Source: Asterias rubens
Lineage: Eukaryota; Echinodermata; Asteroidea; Forcipulatida; Asteriidae
Length of the DNA: 64,000 bases
Reading direction: 5' to 3'
Assembly: GCF_902459465.1 (NCBI RefSeq)
Contig: NC_047063.1
Location: forward strand, 1,488,001-1,552,000
Shown one piece after another: positions 1 to 11,352 of this stretch. The notes below the pieces were generated by a model. The model saw nothing but the letters and a program-made list of their open reading frames with translations. It had not been told where the DNA came from and ran no database searches. Position numbers and translations under genes: made by a program. The stretch's first letter is position 1. Every line of letters begins with the position of its first letter.

Positions 1-603
1 TGAAATAACATAGTTTTTTGAAAAAGAGGTAATTTCTCACTCAAATAGTAAAAGATTTCAGACCCAAAGTCTTTTTTAGGCATCTGAAAGCACAAATTTT
101 GATACAAAGTTTTGACAATTACCAAAAGTAAATCAGCTGTTCATAAAGTTGCATGTATATTCCGCTAATGAAGTCAATTCAATAGTGAAATGTCAGGTTT
201 CTAAATATCTCTTATAAGCCTATAAGTCATGAAGATATGTCAGAACTACATCTACTGCTATTTTTACACTTTTGAGAATATACTGAGATTTAAAACTTTC
301 ATTTCAGTTGGGTATGAAATTGATTATTTGGTAGTCTCCATAACAGATCCAACTTTAAAATTAAACAAATAATAATGAAACATCATCAAAGCAATCTATC
401 CACAAAATATCTACATTGCTCTTTGGTTAAAATAGATTTCAGATCGGGCTTCTACACAATAAAATATGTCCCAAAAAAGGTTGACCTGCCAGATTTGGCT
501 TCAACACAATAAAATATCTCTCAAAAACCATGAGCTGCAAGCTTGCCAGACACAATATGATAATTCATATCAGGTTAAAATTGATCTGTAGAGACAAAAT
601 GGT
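1..603. other. KLHDC10 3' flank or 3' UTR
   Basis: The first 140 bases are a partial copy of the GGCAGTGGACAC inverted-repeat family (bases resembling GTAGTTTTTTGAAAAAGAGG and CATCTGAAAGCACA). The rest is AT-rich. I saw no clear minus-strand AATAAA, so the transcript end is not placed. Confidence 0.4.
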
Positions 604-3600
604 TTATCTACATTTATCATGCCTCAGTTTGTCCAGCTGGCCAGATTGAACTCCCAGTTTAGAAAGTGTAGCAATGGTCTCATCGGTTACATCGGGCAAA
701 CATGACACAATCTTCCTTAGGGAAATATCAGCAAGAGGTGGAATGTCCAGCCAGATGCGGAACACATTGTTGGTGCGTTTACGCTTGCGAAAGTCTAGGT
801 CGGTAATATCTGATATCAGACCACCAAAGATATACATGCACTTGATCTGTGAACAAAATAATAATAATGGCACTAAGCAAGAGTCCTTCTCAGGGTTTGC
901 ATAACCTTAGGGTTGACATAGTCACAAATTTGTTTTTTGTTTCTAACTGGCTATTTTGCTTCATTTCTCCCTTGTTCTGTGTGTTGCTTTTTCTAGGGAG
1001 ATCAGTGTTTTTGTACACTGATGGGGTTACCCTGCATAAGTAATACTTAATAACAATAATACAAATCTTATTAATAATCTTTAGTGACTAGCCAGCGGGA
1101 CTGGAGTTGTTTCACTAGTTTGTGTGTCACTCGTCCAATAGTACATGTTATTTCATATTCAATAGGGATACAAGTCGACGCTGAACCAGCCAACCGCACC
1201 ACTTGATTATGTTCTTGACTAGTCCTTTGGTTTAGGGTTTGACCCCTCCCTCTGCCCACCTCCCTCATTCATGTATAGGTTACCAACCATCTGCCAACCT
1301 GTCGGTCTTCACCTGTTAACTATCTACATAATAATAACTGTCTGTATTTATATAGCGCTTTATACACCCGAAGGGCGTTTCAAAGCGCTTAAACATACAG
1401 TATTTTATGCGAGGTATGGGACTGAGTTTGAATTATGAGATAGACTACTCCTTTCACCATGTAATGGTTTACAAGGTGCTGTGGCACTATATGCTGCCGA
1501 TCCAGCCAGGAACACGGGCGAACCCCTTCTCTTTTCGATAAGTGCACTGGGTTCTTTTACGTGCATTACACAATACATGGAAGCAACGGCTTTACATCCC
1601 AAGTGTCTTGCTTAGGGACACAAGTGTCACGACTGGGAGTCGCACCCACACTCAGTGCTCTTAACCGCTTGGCCATAACACTTCCACATGACCATTTAGT
1701 TTATCTGCTAAAAACCAGGTCTGGATTTATTTGCAGGACACAGAGGCTATGGCTTCTGTTGCCCCTGATCTTGACCTTGGTACCCTTTAAAAGTTTCCCA
1801 TTGACTTTAAGATTTCCCAATGGAAATTACCCCTTACAACATGAAAATGGCCTTGCCTTGCGAATGTCTTTTCGTCTTTGAGATTAAACCAGGAACTAAT
1901 AGCTTGAGCTCAATCCAAATATGTGTTATATACTTTTATTGATTAATTCTGATTGTGAAGCCAAGGGTTCTCAAAATATCGAACCTAATAACTATACTAG
2001 CCAAGTCCCCATGGAAAGATAACTAAAGAAAAGTTAAGTTTTAGGTGTAGGAGGAAAAAAAACAGAGAATTTTATTCCAGAGAAAACCAAAATCACCCGA
2101 TCAGGTAGGGACTGAAAACCCAATCCTTATAGTGCCCCAGGCAGAATTCGAACCAGGGTCTTAAGGTGGGAAGTGAGAAAAGATACCACTATGCCAGCCC
2201 AGCTGCTATGATTTATGATGAGCAAATGTTTGGTCAAAAAAGCAATGGATAATGGAAATCACGCTGGCAACACAGTGAATCTTATGCAAATCTACCAAAT
2301 AGATATCATTGCCTTTTGTGATGAAACCAAACCAGGGTTCTTATTTATCTCACAGTGGGTGCGTTCGTTTAGCTTCCCTGGGTCTGCCCCTGGTGTGTTC
2401 GAATAGCTTTGACGTCATTCCAGGGGCTCACCCTGATCAGCCCCCAGTGCCCTGCTTTTGGAGTGAGTCACTTGGGGGTGACCCCAGGTGCATGACGTTA
2501 CCACGAGAAGGCGTGAGAGATTGTTCGATTAGCTCTTGTCAGGGGCTCACCCGAGTGACCACCGCCGGGTCGACCCAGGGAAGCTAATCGAACGCACCCA
2601 CTAAATGAATTTGAGCTAAAACAGTGAGCAAACCTTGGATGTTTCTGGTGTAATTGCAGCTGTGTGGAAGCATGTTGGAACGGGTAGTGCAGTAGGCAGT
2701 TTAAACCACTGTAAACTCGGTAGCTCTAGTCTCCAAACATCGTCAAATATCACCTCGTTATTATGACCGCCACATATGTAGACCTCTACAGATTTAAAGA
2801 GAGTTTAAATCAAAACAAAGTTAAATTTGTGACACCTGTATTAAAGGGGACCCCATGTTGTTATGATCAAAGCACACAGGTATGTGGCTGTACGTGAAAT
2901 AACAAACTCTTACCCAGTTACAGCATGCATGCACGGGCTCTCCATAGATGTGATACAGAGGGAGGGCGCACATAGATTACGCGCGCGCACTTAGAAATAG
3001 ATTACGCGCTGTTAGTAATAGCTATCAATTGTGCGTTCCGCGTGATAATATTGGCGTACGCGCGCGCCCGACACGTGGAAGCCAGCCCGTTATAAACAGC
3101 TCCAGCTGGTCATTATCACCCCCACGTGACGCGCTCTCCACCAATAGGAGTAACGAAACTGTCTAGGGTATTTATGAATATAGTATAAAACATTGTGAGA
3201 AACAGCTCCCTCTGAAGTAACGTAGTTTTTGAGAAAGAAGTAATTTTCCACGAATTGGATTTCGAGACCTCAAGATTTTGAGGTCCCAAAATCAAGCATC
3301 TAATAAACACACAACTTAGTATGACAAGGGTGGTTTTTTTTTTCTTCCATTATTATCTCACAACTTTGACGACCAATTGAGCTCAAATTTTCCGAGGTTG
3401 GTTATTTTGTGCATATATGTTGAGGTACACCGAGTGAGAAGACTGGTCTTTGACAATTACCAAAGGAGTCCAGTTTCTTTAAGCTTTGTAGGCACCCTCA
3501 AAATTCCATTGAAATCTACAAAACCTTGAAGTACAGTGGAAAAGAAATTAACACACCATTCTTCCACTGGACACAACTATGGTGTTTCCTCGGAGCAGGA

Positions 3601-6600
3601 TTAGCTCCTTTTGGGCAGGGTTTTGTTTTCTCAACAGTCCAACGATTCTCTTCATCTCTGTGTGGCTGAAATACCTGCAGCTTGGAGGAGAAAAGATACA
3701 AAAACAAACTTTTAATGTTAGAGTGGTGCCTATAATAAGCATTCTGAAAACCATCTCAACTCTTTGGAACCACTTAAGTGCTTAGGTTGCTAATCATTCA
3801 TATCAACAATCTCTACCGTCACAGGTTACCCATTTAATCTTTGATGTTGAGAAGCATTAACGGTTTAGTGTCTCTCTCAAGGCCGAATTGTCATGACCAG
3901 GATTCGAACCACCCACACAAGAGCCACCCAGATTTTGAGTTATGTACGCCAGCAGACCGTTTGGCCAGGGTGCGTCAAGTGGAAAGTGACATACTTGTTG
4001 AACACCTAGTTACAATATTTATGAAATAATTTACCTACCTCATCCAGATATTTTTTGTCCTTCATCTGTTCTTTATTGTCGCTACTTCCGATGAGATACA
4101 GATTGCCATCGTGCCAAGCTAAACCATGTCTGTACATGCCTTTTTTTTTATCGGATTCAATCTCGCTGCTAGTGGCCAACTGTGACCATGTCTTACTACC
4201 TGCATCCAGGCAGTAAACAGTGGAGTCGAACAAGGCGTATGGACGGTTGGTTAATGGATTGTCAATCATCCGACAGCCTCCGTGGAAATACAACTTGTTA
4301 TCATGCAGAACCATTGCCTGATGTTAGAAAAGAACAGAGACCTTTGTCAACATGCAAAGTATTAAAACAAGTTGCAAAATTACCACATCAAGAAACTCAA
4401 ATTCAAATCTTTCCTTACTGTTAGTTCCTTTCAGTACGTATTTCCACAACTGCTCTTGATGAACAAAGCAAGATGACAGTGTAAGCATCATCAGAGGTCA
4501 TTCAATTGAGCGAGAGGATGTCTGCAGCCGACGCCTTCTCTGGAAACTCTGATGGTTGTCTTCCACACATCCCGGTCCAGCATCAGCGTCCTAAGCTAAG
4601 ATGTTTCCTGTTGTGCTGCGTCCTTCTTCAGCTGATCAACGAATGTAATTCTCCTCCTGCCCTTGACCCTGATTCCATCAATGGGTTCCCAGAGAACTAG
4701 TGGGCTCACAGCTAGCTCTGGATGGCGGACACAGTGTCCAGCAAGCCTCATCCTTCTTTCCCTGATCTTAACAGTTACCCTTGGTAGGGCAGCGTAGAGC
4801 TGGGAGTTTGGCATATGGTCTTCCCAGTGCACATCAGGGCCATCCGTAGCATTCTTGTATAGACGCCGTCTAGTGCTCTTTCTTGATTTGCGGTCAGAGT
4901 CCATGCCTCCATGCCTCCACCCCTCTGGTCATTGCATTGGTGCACCTTTAACTAAATAATCCATTACAAATTTGCATTTCCCACCTGATGCAGGGCAAGA
5001 GACGGGCGATATCCATACACAATTCTGAATGAACGTGTATGGCTCATCAGTTCCAGGGTTTGCTCATCTTGAGATACCAAAGTAAGCTACCAAAGCTTGC
5101 TCGAATGCAAATTTAAGCAGCAACCTCACCTGTCATTTTAAAAGCAAGTCATTATTCAAATGTAACATGCATATGGTTTGTTGGGATTTTTTGTCGACAA
5201 TGACCCTCTGTTACTAACCTGTCCATACTTTCCAGGGGGACGTTCATCACCTGTGCACTCCATGATAGACCATGATTTCTCATTCAAGTTGAAGATGAAC
5301 ACATCTGCATTGGGATTCTTACCCCACGGGTAGCCAGTTCCGCCAAACAAAAGCATATTCTGGCCACAAAGGAGCACTGGATAGCAAAAAAAGAAAGTCA
5401 AGCTTGAGCAAACTTGTCAAACCATAAAAAAATAAGCCATCTGACTATACTTAATAATGTAACCAATCCTCAATGGTTGCAATCTACATGTGGTTACAAC
5501 AGACCAACTTTAATTGTTCCTAAAATTCTGACAACTTTGGTTTGTAATAATGTCAAAATATTGAAAAGGGGAAGAAGGGAGTCTAGTAGTTGCAAAGTGG
5601 TCAACCATCATCAGTTTGCTAGCTTCACCTAGCAGATTTAAGGAAAATAAGGCCCAGCAAGAAGAGCAGGGCAACCTTTTTTTATTTTGAAGACCAACAT
5701 TATATGCCACTCACTTGACATGGAAGCTGTCTCTGTTGGTTGCTTCCCAACAGTCTCTACTTTTTGCCATGTCTCGGTTGCAATATTGAAGCTCCACATC
5801 TAACAACATGAACCAGAAGTTTTCTGTTGAATGAATTTGTTCATTATGCCTATAATCCAGACAGGACAGGAGTTTTATTTTACAAACAAAACTAAGAAAA
5901 GAAAATGGGTCATCGGGGCCTTCAGGAAACTTAAAGCCCTTCTCCTTTGTCTACAGAGCCTCTTCCTCCTCTGGATCTGGATAAATATTCTCAACGCTCT
6001 AATCAGAGCGAAACGAGAAGAGAAGATGATGAAGAAATTTTAGTTAAAGATAGTCGGAGGAAATGGTAAATGTATTTTATTTTGGCTGTTTACCTTTTTT
6101 GCTAAGCAATAGTTTTCTGTGCTTAGCAAGTTTGTGTGCATTACAAGCTTTGTAAAATTGGGCCCTGATGAGCTACAACCACCCATAGGGTCGCTCCATC
6201 TACATACCCTGCCAAATACATCAGAATGCAACATAGTTGAAACCAAATGCAACAAGGGAATTTCTTGCTTTGTGCAGACATGTTGTTTGTAAGGTTATGA
6301 CTGTGACCAAGGCCTTGTTTTGGATTAGCATTGTGACATACCTCGTATGCATTTAATATTAAGAAAGGCGTATTGTTGCAATTAGAATGGTTAGGGTTCC
6401 CAGTTGATTCTCCCTAGCTACTTCTAGAAACTATAACAATAAGCCTTATTGTTTCTAGAACGTAGAAGTACTCCCTAGCATGGGGCTACCCGGGTGATAT
6501 TTTTTTTATGGGGGGTGGGGTGGTATCAGTCAGCTTACCTCTTGAAATATTTCATTTACAACAACTTCATCTTCATCAGAATCTGAATCCTCAGGATCCT

Positions 6601-7183
6601 TTTGGGGATGTGATATTCCGGGTGGTAGCCGCCATAAATGTAAAAGTTTATGCCATCTGTCGCACAGCAATGTCCACTTCTTGGGTACGGCTGATCTACT
6701 GACCCTGCAAGTAACAAGAGCGAATACAACCTAGCAGATAGGGGTAGGTCTATACATAGCCCTGGTGTAGGACGTCAGTCAGTGCCTGCGTTACCTGCTC
6801 CAACGGAGGAGTCCAACCTGGGCTAGGGTAGGTCCAATATGTTGTAGAGCATGCACAAAAATGATTGAGTTTACATTTCCCGTGCCCTAAACTTTGGTTT
6901 ATAACCGAGTTGAATTGATCAATATATTGGGTTCTTTGTAAAATCTCCTAAATGAACATCTTCATAATCACATCGAATAAAAAAGTGGTGGCGCCGTACG
7001 GAAACTTTTTCGGTAGGTCTAATACTATAGTAAACGGAAACTTAAACGGAAACTTAAAAAATACATTTAAACTTTGAAAAACATACTTTTACTGAATCTG
7101 CTTTTAGAGATAACAGCCTTCCCCACTTTTATCTCGTTGATGAGTGGACAAGCCGCCGAAAGCTGCTCCCCGTGCTTAGCCAT
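604..7183 (-). CDS. KLHDC10: Kelch-repeat protein KLHDC10, 8 coding exons, one apparent frameshift
   Basis: Coding exons in gene order are 7183-7087, 6704-6539, 5799-5715, 5376-5219, 4317-4039, 3680-3557, 2785-2634 and 846-604. All have GT-AG borders and matching phases except exon 2. The product would be about 434 residues; human KLHDC10 is about 440. Kelch blades show as YIYGGYHPEY, LLCGQNMLLFGGTGYPWG, YRHGLAWHDGNLYLIG, KHHSCVQWKNEVYICGG and CMYIFGG, in the same order as in KLHDC10. A C-terminal helical tail follows (RIWLDIPPLADISLRKIV). In vertebrates this family is a CUL2-Elongin B/C substrate receptor for C-terminal degrons, and the fly orthologue is Slim. Exon 2 is 166 nt where its flanking phases require 167, so the reading frame breaks after GGYHPEYH near a CCCCAAAA run. 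The start ATG opens a 32-residue exon with a clean donor. It lies divergent to ZC3HC1. Introns contain repeats and a LINE fragment. Confidence 0.93.
1337..1690 (-). repeat. tRNA-derived SINE, family S1
   Basis: Read on the minus strand it starts with a tRNA-like head (GGCCAAGCGGTTAAGAGCAC), continues through a B-box-like segment and a body containing GTAATGCACGTAAAAGAACC, and ends near the tail TATAGCGCTTTATACA. The same body recurs at 13.6, 28.0, 31.2, 43.9, 48.3 and 60.1 kb. It lies in the last KLHDC10 intron. Confidence 0.75.
2355..2601. mobile_element. MITE with about 30-bp terminal inverted repeats
   Basis: The ends read GTGGGTGCGTTCGTTTAGC and, in reverse complement, GTGGGTGCGTTCGATTAGC, and the match continues through CTTCCCTGGGTC. 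The interior is GC-rich and non-coding. I do not see a convincing target-site duplication. It sits in the last intron of KLHDC10, just beside exon 7. Confidence 0.8.
3160..3485. mobile_element. Degenerate GGCAGTGGACAC-family inverted-repeat element (M1)
   Basis: It shares with the complete copies GTATAAAACATTGTGAGAAAC, GAGACCTCAAG, the CTTAGTATGACAAGGGTG block and the terminal TTTGACAATTACCAA. It lies in the KLHDC10 intron between exons 6 and 7. Upstream at about 2970-3075 are two alternating GCGCGC stretches. Confidence 0.65.
4505..4905 (-). mobile_element. Non-LTR retrotransposon fragment, C-terminus of ORF2
   Basis: The minus-strand frame contains KIRERRMRLAGHCVRHPE, LVLWEPIDG and RRRITFVDQL and, after one stop, LMLDRDVWK. 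This is the conserved tail downstream of the reverse transcriptase in many metazoan LINEs. No RT catalytic box is present, so it is a 5'-truncated dead copy. It lies in the KLHDC10 intron between exons 4 and 5, on the gene's own strand. Confidence 0.75.
6598..6612 (-). other. KLHDC10: Apparent 1-base deletion in KLHDC10 exon 2
   Basis: On the minus strand the frame coding YPRSGHCCATDG and FYIYGGYHPEYH runs into a stop. The acidic stretch DPEDSDSDEDE and the exon end NEIFQE, which joins correctly to MWSFN in exon 3, lie in the neighbouring frame. The switch falls at a CCCC-AAAA double homopolymer. No GT-AG pair fits a small intron here. A homopolymer sequencing error is the simplest explanation; a real null allele is the alternative. 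Confidence 0.75.
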
Positions 7184-7226
7184 CGTCTCCCGATCCCCAC
7201 TACTCTCTCTTCGTCGTCGTCCCGTC

Positions 7227-7606
7227 AAAGCTAGATGGACACTATTTGTAAATGTCACAGACCAGTCTTCTCACTAGCTGTATCTCCCCATATGCATAAA
7301 ATAACGAACCTGTGAAAATTTGAGCTTGATTGGTCGTCGGAGTTGCGAGATAACTATGGTCACACGAAGTTGTGTGCTTTCAGATGCTTGATTGATTTCG
7401 AGACCTCAAATTAATTCTAAACTTTTTTCAGGTCTCGAAATCAAATTCGTGGAAAATTGCTTCTTTCTCTAAACCTACTCCACTTCAGAGGGAGCTGTTT
7501 CTTACAATGTTTTACACTACCAACCTCTCCCCATTACTCGTTACCAAGTTACAAGTAAGGTTTTATGCTAATAATTATTTTGAGTAATTAGTGTCCACTG
7601 CCGTTC
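7227..7606. mobile_element. M1 inverted-repeat element just upstream of KLHDC10
   Basis: It starts near TGGACACTATTTGTAAATG and ends near AGTGTCCACTGCC, with the family core of TATGCATAAAATAACGAACC, CTTTCAGATGCTTGA and GTTTCTTACAATGTTTTA. It begins only about 45 bases upstream of the KLHDC10 ATG, so it may contribute 5' UTR or promoter sequence. Confidence 0.75.
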
Positions 7607-7639
7607 CGCCCAACTTTTAACAAACCCCTATGTTGGGAG

Positions 7640-7790
7640 TACACCATTAATTATCTTATATACCGCCCTCTATAGTCTCATGAACTATGGACCTTGGACT
7701 GAACACCAAAGAGTTCTAAATAAATACAGTAGTCATTGTTTCCTTCCTTTGAGTCTCAATCGCTTTGAACCCAAAACAATGTGGAAGATA
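7640..7790. repeat. Segment shared with 19380-19560
   Basis: Both copies contain CTTATATACCGCCCTCT, AGTCAATGTTTCCTTCC (or a one-base variant) and AACAATGTGGA(A/G)GA in the same order and on the same strand. The related copy lies 200-380 bases upstream of the ZC3HC1 start codon. Confidence 0.6.
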
Positions 7791-7911
7791 AATTTATTCT
7801 AGTATACATTTTGACAAATTTGTTTTGCATAGCTTCTTTTGTGCTTGAGATCGCTTAGCCCTGTTTCAGAAATTATCGTAGCGTCATACGTTATCGACCC
7901 TCCTATCGGTC

Positions 7912-8430
7912 CCCAACTTTGATTCCCGTTTACCGCGAAATAATTGTGCAAGCTGCACCGGTGACAGAAGCTATACAGTTTACTCACGGTCTGTATTTTC
8001 ATCAGGCTTAATCATGCTGAGAATAAAGTTTCCTGTCGTTGGTTATCCTCAAACATTTATAAAATGATTGATTTTCGGTACTAATCACTATTGCATTTAT
8101 TATGCCAACATTCAAATGGGTCAAAGAAACATCATCCAACCTCGAAAGCTCAAAACAAAATTACAATCTGCTAGATTGAGTTTCATTCTGCTTTAGTCAC
8201 TAGATGGATCACGTGAGGTGGTTACTATTTGGGATTCTATGGTGTGCAAATCTGGGGAAAATATTAAAATATTTTAAGTGAAAATAACAACAATTTATTT
8301 TTTTATTTTGTTACTGCATACTGTAATAAATTCCGATAAAGCGTAATAAATATTAAGTCTACAATAAAGAGAAAATATCATAGATTGGTTTCTTATCTCC
8401 TGAAACCAAACATTACTAGTCTTTAATGGG
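7912..8430. repeat. Repeat copy A (uninterrupted), paralogous to 21150-22290
   Basis: It shares with copy B TTTACCGCGA, CCGGTGACAGAAGCT, GGCTTAATCATGCTGAGAAT, CTAGATTGAGTTTCATTCT and CCTGAAACCAAACATT in the same order. Around 8271 this copy has an uninterrupted ATTTTAAGTGAAAAT, where copy B carries a 528-bp insertion. Confidence 0.8.
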
Positions 8431-8758
8431 GGGAAACGGATTGTTATGAAGTGTGAGTGCATCAAGGGGGGTGGGGTGTTTTACTTTCATGCCTTATGAT
8501 TCTTATGGATTCTAATATAGTAGCCATAATGCCTTGGTTAGGCCATGGTAGGCGGAGCACCCCATCCCGTAACCCCCAACCCACCGTGAGCTTTAAAATT
8601 GACTCCCTTCATCCACCCGCAAAACCACCCCCTCCCCCCCCCTCACGAATAATGCTAAGCAAGATTTCCCTGTGCTTAGTAGTTTTTGGGGGCCCAAAAC
8701 ACCGGTCACAAATTGTACATGAGACATGTGTGTTGTGAGTATTTCCCCTCCTCTTTAT

Positions 8759-9142
8759 TAAAGGCAGTGGACACTATTGGTAATTACTCAAAATAATTAT
8801 TAGCATTAAACCTCACTTGGTAAAGAGTAATGGAGATAGGTTGGCAGTATAAAACATTGTGAGAAACGGTTCCCTCTAGAGTGGAGTAGTTTTCGAGATA
8901 GAAGTAATTTTCCACAAACTTGATTTCGAGACATCAAGTTTAGAACTTGAGGTCTCGAACTCAACCATCTAAACGCACACAACTTCGTGTGACAAGGGTG
9001 TTTTCTTCTTTCATTATTATCTCGCAACTGTGATGACCGATTGAGCTCAAATTTTCACAGGTTAGTTATTTTATGCATATGTTGAGATACACCAACTGTG
9101 AAGGCTAGTCGTTGACAATTACCAATAGTGTCCACTGCCTTT
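8759..9142. mobile_element. M1 element, near-complete copy
   Basis: It begins AAAGGCAGTGGACACTATTG and ends CAATAGTGTCCACTGCCTTT, giving long terminal inverted repeats flanked by TA. The length is about 384 bp and there is no coding frame. TA flanks suggest a Tc1/mariner-like source of transposase. Confidence 0.85.
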
Positions 9143-10150
9143 AATACATCGTGTGAGCAAAGGGGTAAGGGTTTTGGGAAAATTGATACATCTCCCTTTT
9201 TCAGATCTGACTTATGCAAAAAAAGAAATCCGCGATTCTATCAAATAAATGTTGATGAATCATTCAGCTAACCTAAACACACTGTGGAAAATTATTAACA
9301 GTGAGATCCGTGGTGAAACTATTTAGTTTGGTTCTAGAAAACAACAATCTGAAACAAATTGCTTAATAATATGACTGTTGTGAAAAATATTACTTTTGTA
9401 ACCCAACTGAAGAACTAATTGACTCTGAAGAAAAAACATCGTAAACTGAAAGCAATATTTATGAATCAAAGGCTAGACGTGTTGTTATTCGGTCGAGAGA
9501 AAAATGGACTGAGTTTGGTGAAACCAAAGCATTTGACAAAATTTGGAGTGAAAAAAGTTGTTGTTGAAAAGTCACTTGAGGTGAAGGCTACGAAGTAACA
9601 TACTAATATTTAAAGGGAATGAAGAAATCCCTCCCCATTCCTGGGATATTATTATTATTATTTATTAGAGGAGGTTAGGGCAAAATTTCACAGAACTGCT
9701 TAAGTAGACAATGTTGATTAATATATCTTTGCTGAAACAGAAATGAGCTGAACATCTGCTAGAGCAGCTCTATGAAATTGGGGCCAGTGTGTGGACAACT
9801 TCTGAAGCATGCTTTTTCAGAAATTATTCTGTTGTGGTTGGGGTGAGCCCCCTCCAGCCTACACCCATCCCCTCCTACACCACATTGTTGTGTATAAAAA
9901 TGTGCAAATGAATGTTTCTATACACTAAATTGCCCCAAGTCTTCCACTCAGCCCCACTTCCCTTTATTTAAAAACATTCTCGCACCAGGGATTGCAAGAT
10001 GTTGTCGTCCCAATTTGTCCATGTTCGTAATATGCTCAAGCCTATCCCTTGTATACGGTATACAACAAAATTCAATTGCTCGTTATTACGCTATTACTTA
10101 TTCACGTATAAGCATCGAAATCCCATGATAATCAAGGTAACGTGCGCAGT
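9143..10150. other. Intergenic, no gene recognised
   Basis: AT-rich sequence with short stop-filled frames. A stretch at 9590-9780 (GAGGTGAAGGCTACGAAG, CTGGGATATTATTATT) is related to 19010-19190. It ends in a motif of the type CAGAACTGCTTAAG seen in several repeats here. Confidence 0.5.
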
Positions 10151-10179
10151 TGAAATGGGCAGAGTGAACACACGCGAGT

Positions 10180-10500
10180 TTGTTATTCTCAAGATGGATC
10201 CTCCAATCAGATTCACCGATTGTGATTTCAACAGGTGTTAATATCAAATCAGATTCACTGATTGTCTTTTCCACAGGCGTGATTATGCAAATGACACAGT
10301 TATTATTTTGCGCTTGCTTTTCCATGTGGGCTCGCGTGGGCGGTTGTTATTCTCAAGAGTTGGATCCTCCAATCAGGTGATTTCAACATGTGTAATTATC
10401 CAATCAGAATCACTGATTGTCTTTTTCACAGGTGCAATTATGCAAATGACACAGTTATTTGCCCATGCTTCTCCATGTGGGCTCGTGTGGGCGCGTGTGG
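10180..10500 (+). promoter_or_regulatory. Tandem duplication carrying CCAAT boxes and octamer sites
   Basis: Two copies of a unit of about 160 bp contain CCAATCAG at 10203, 10369 and 10400, and the octamer ATGCAAAT at 10285 and 10440. They share TTGTTATTCTCAAGA and CCATGTGGGCTCG. CCAAT plus octamer is the layout of POU/NF-Y promoters, for example histone H2B. No TATA box or histone gene follows. The next kilobases hold exon-like pieces on the plus strand. Confidence 0.45.
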
Positions 10501-11352
10501 GCAGACGACAATTTGACACGCCACTTTTAGTACGCGTGGACTGCATGGAGGATGGGCCCTACCTCTGGGCTCCAGCGCTGGATTTCGACGTCGCGTTTTC
10601 TTTTGGGTGAACTTTACCGAACAAAATAAGTAGTTTTTGCTGATAATGTGCTTATGAAATATTGACAATAATTGTTGCAGCATTTGATAACCTTGGTTGT
10701 TTTGAAGGACACAGTCGACTAAGACCATGGAGTTTGCTGAGCATAGAGAAAGGATGGACAGAGAGAGTGGTGAGCAATTCTTTCACTTGCAAGAAAGAAT
10801 TTTTGTTTTTACAAAAATTGCAGATTGAAGAAAAAATCACTGTTGGGCCTTCAGTACATATCGTGAGTTCCATGGAGTTAACTTTAACTTGGACTGCAAA
10901 CTTTATAGAAGTGAACTATTAGACAATATTAAATTATTCAACTTCAATTTTGAGCACGCGAGTGCTCCGTGACAACTGAACGCGGACTGACTGCAGTGTA
11001 AAAGATGCACGACCGAAGCCATGTGATGTCGAACATAGACTACAGCTGTTCTAACAATATCTTTTGAATGTTGGTGAACATTAATACACAAAACCTCAAC
11101 GCCTACGTTTGAAACTTAACCTTATCAAACCCCTTCAGAAAAAATAGAACTGTAGCATTGAGGATAGGGGTTGTTTTTCAACTGTACCTTTCGTCAAGAA
11201 GCTGTAACCAGGTAACCGTGCCTTGCTGACTGATGTGGACCGAGTCGGGGAACGATGAGAGGCACACCCAGACCGCGGAGCTGCCGTGTTCAAGTCAAGA
11301 TTCAAGGCAGAACATTTCCTGTGCTAACTATTGATAGACTTGTCTGGTGAGA

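Noticed and set aside
6575..6640. Tiny intron to explain the KLHDC10 frame switch
   Set aside because: No GT-AG, GC-AG or U12 pair fits. A single missing base in CCCCAAAA explains it better.
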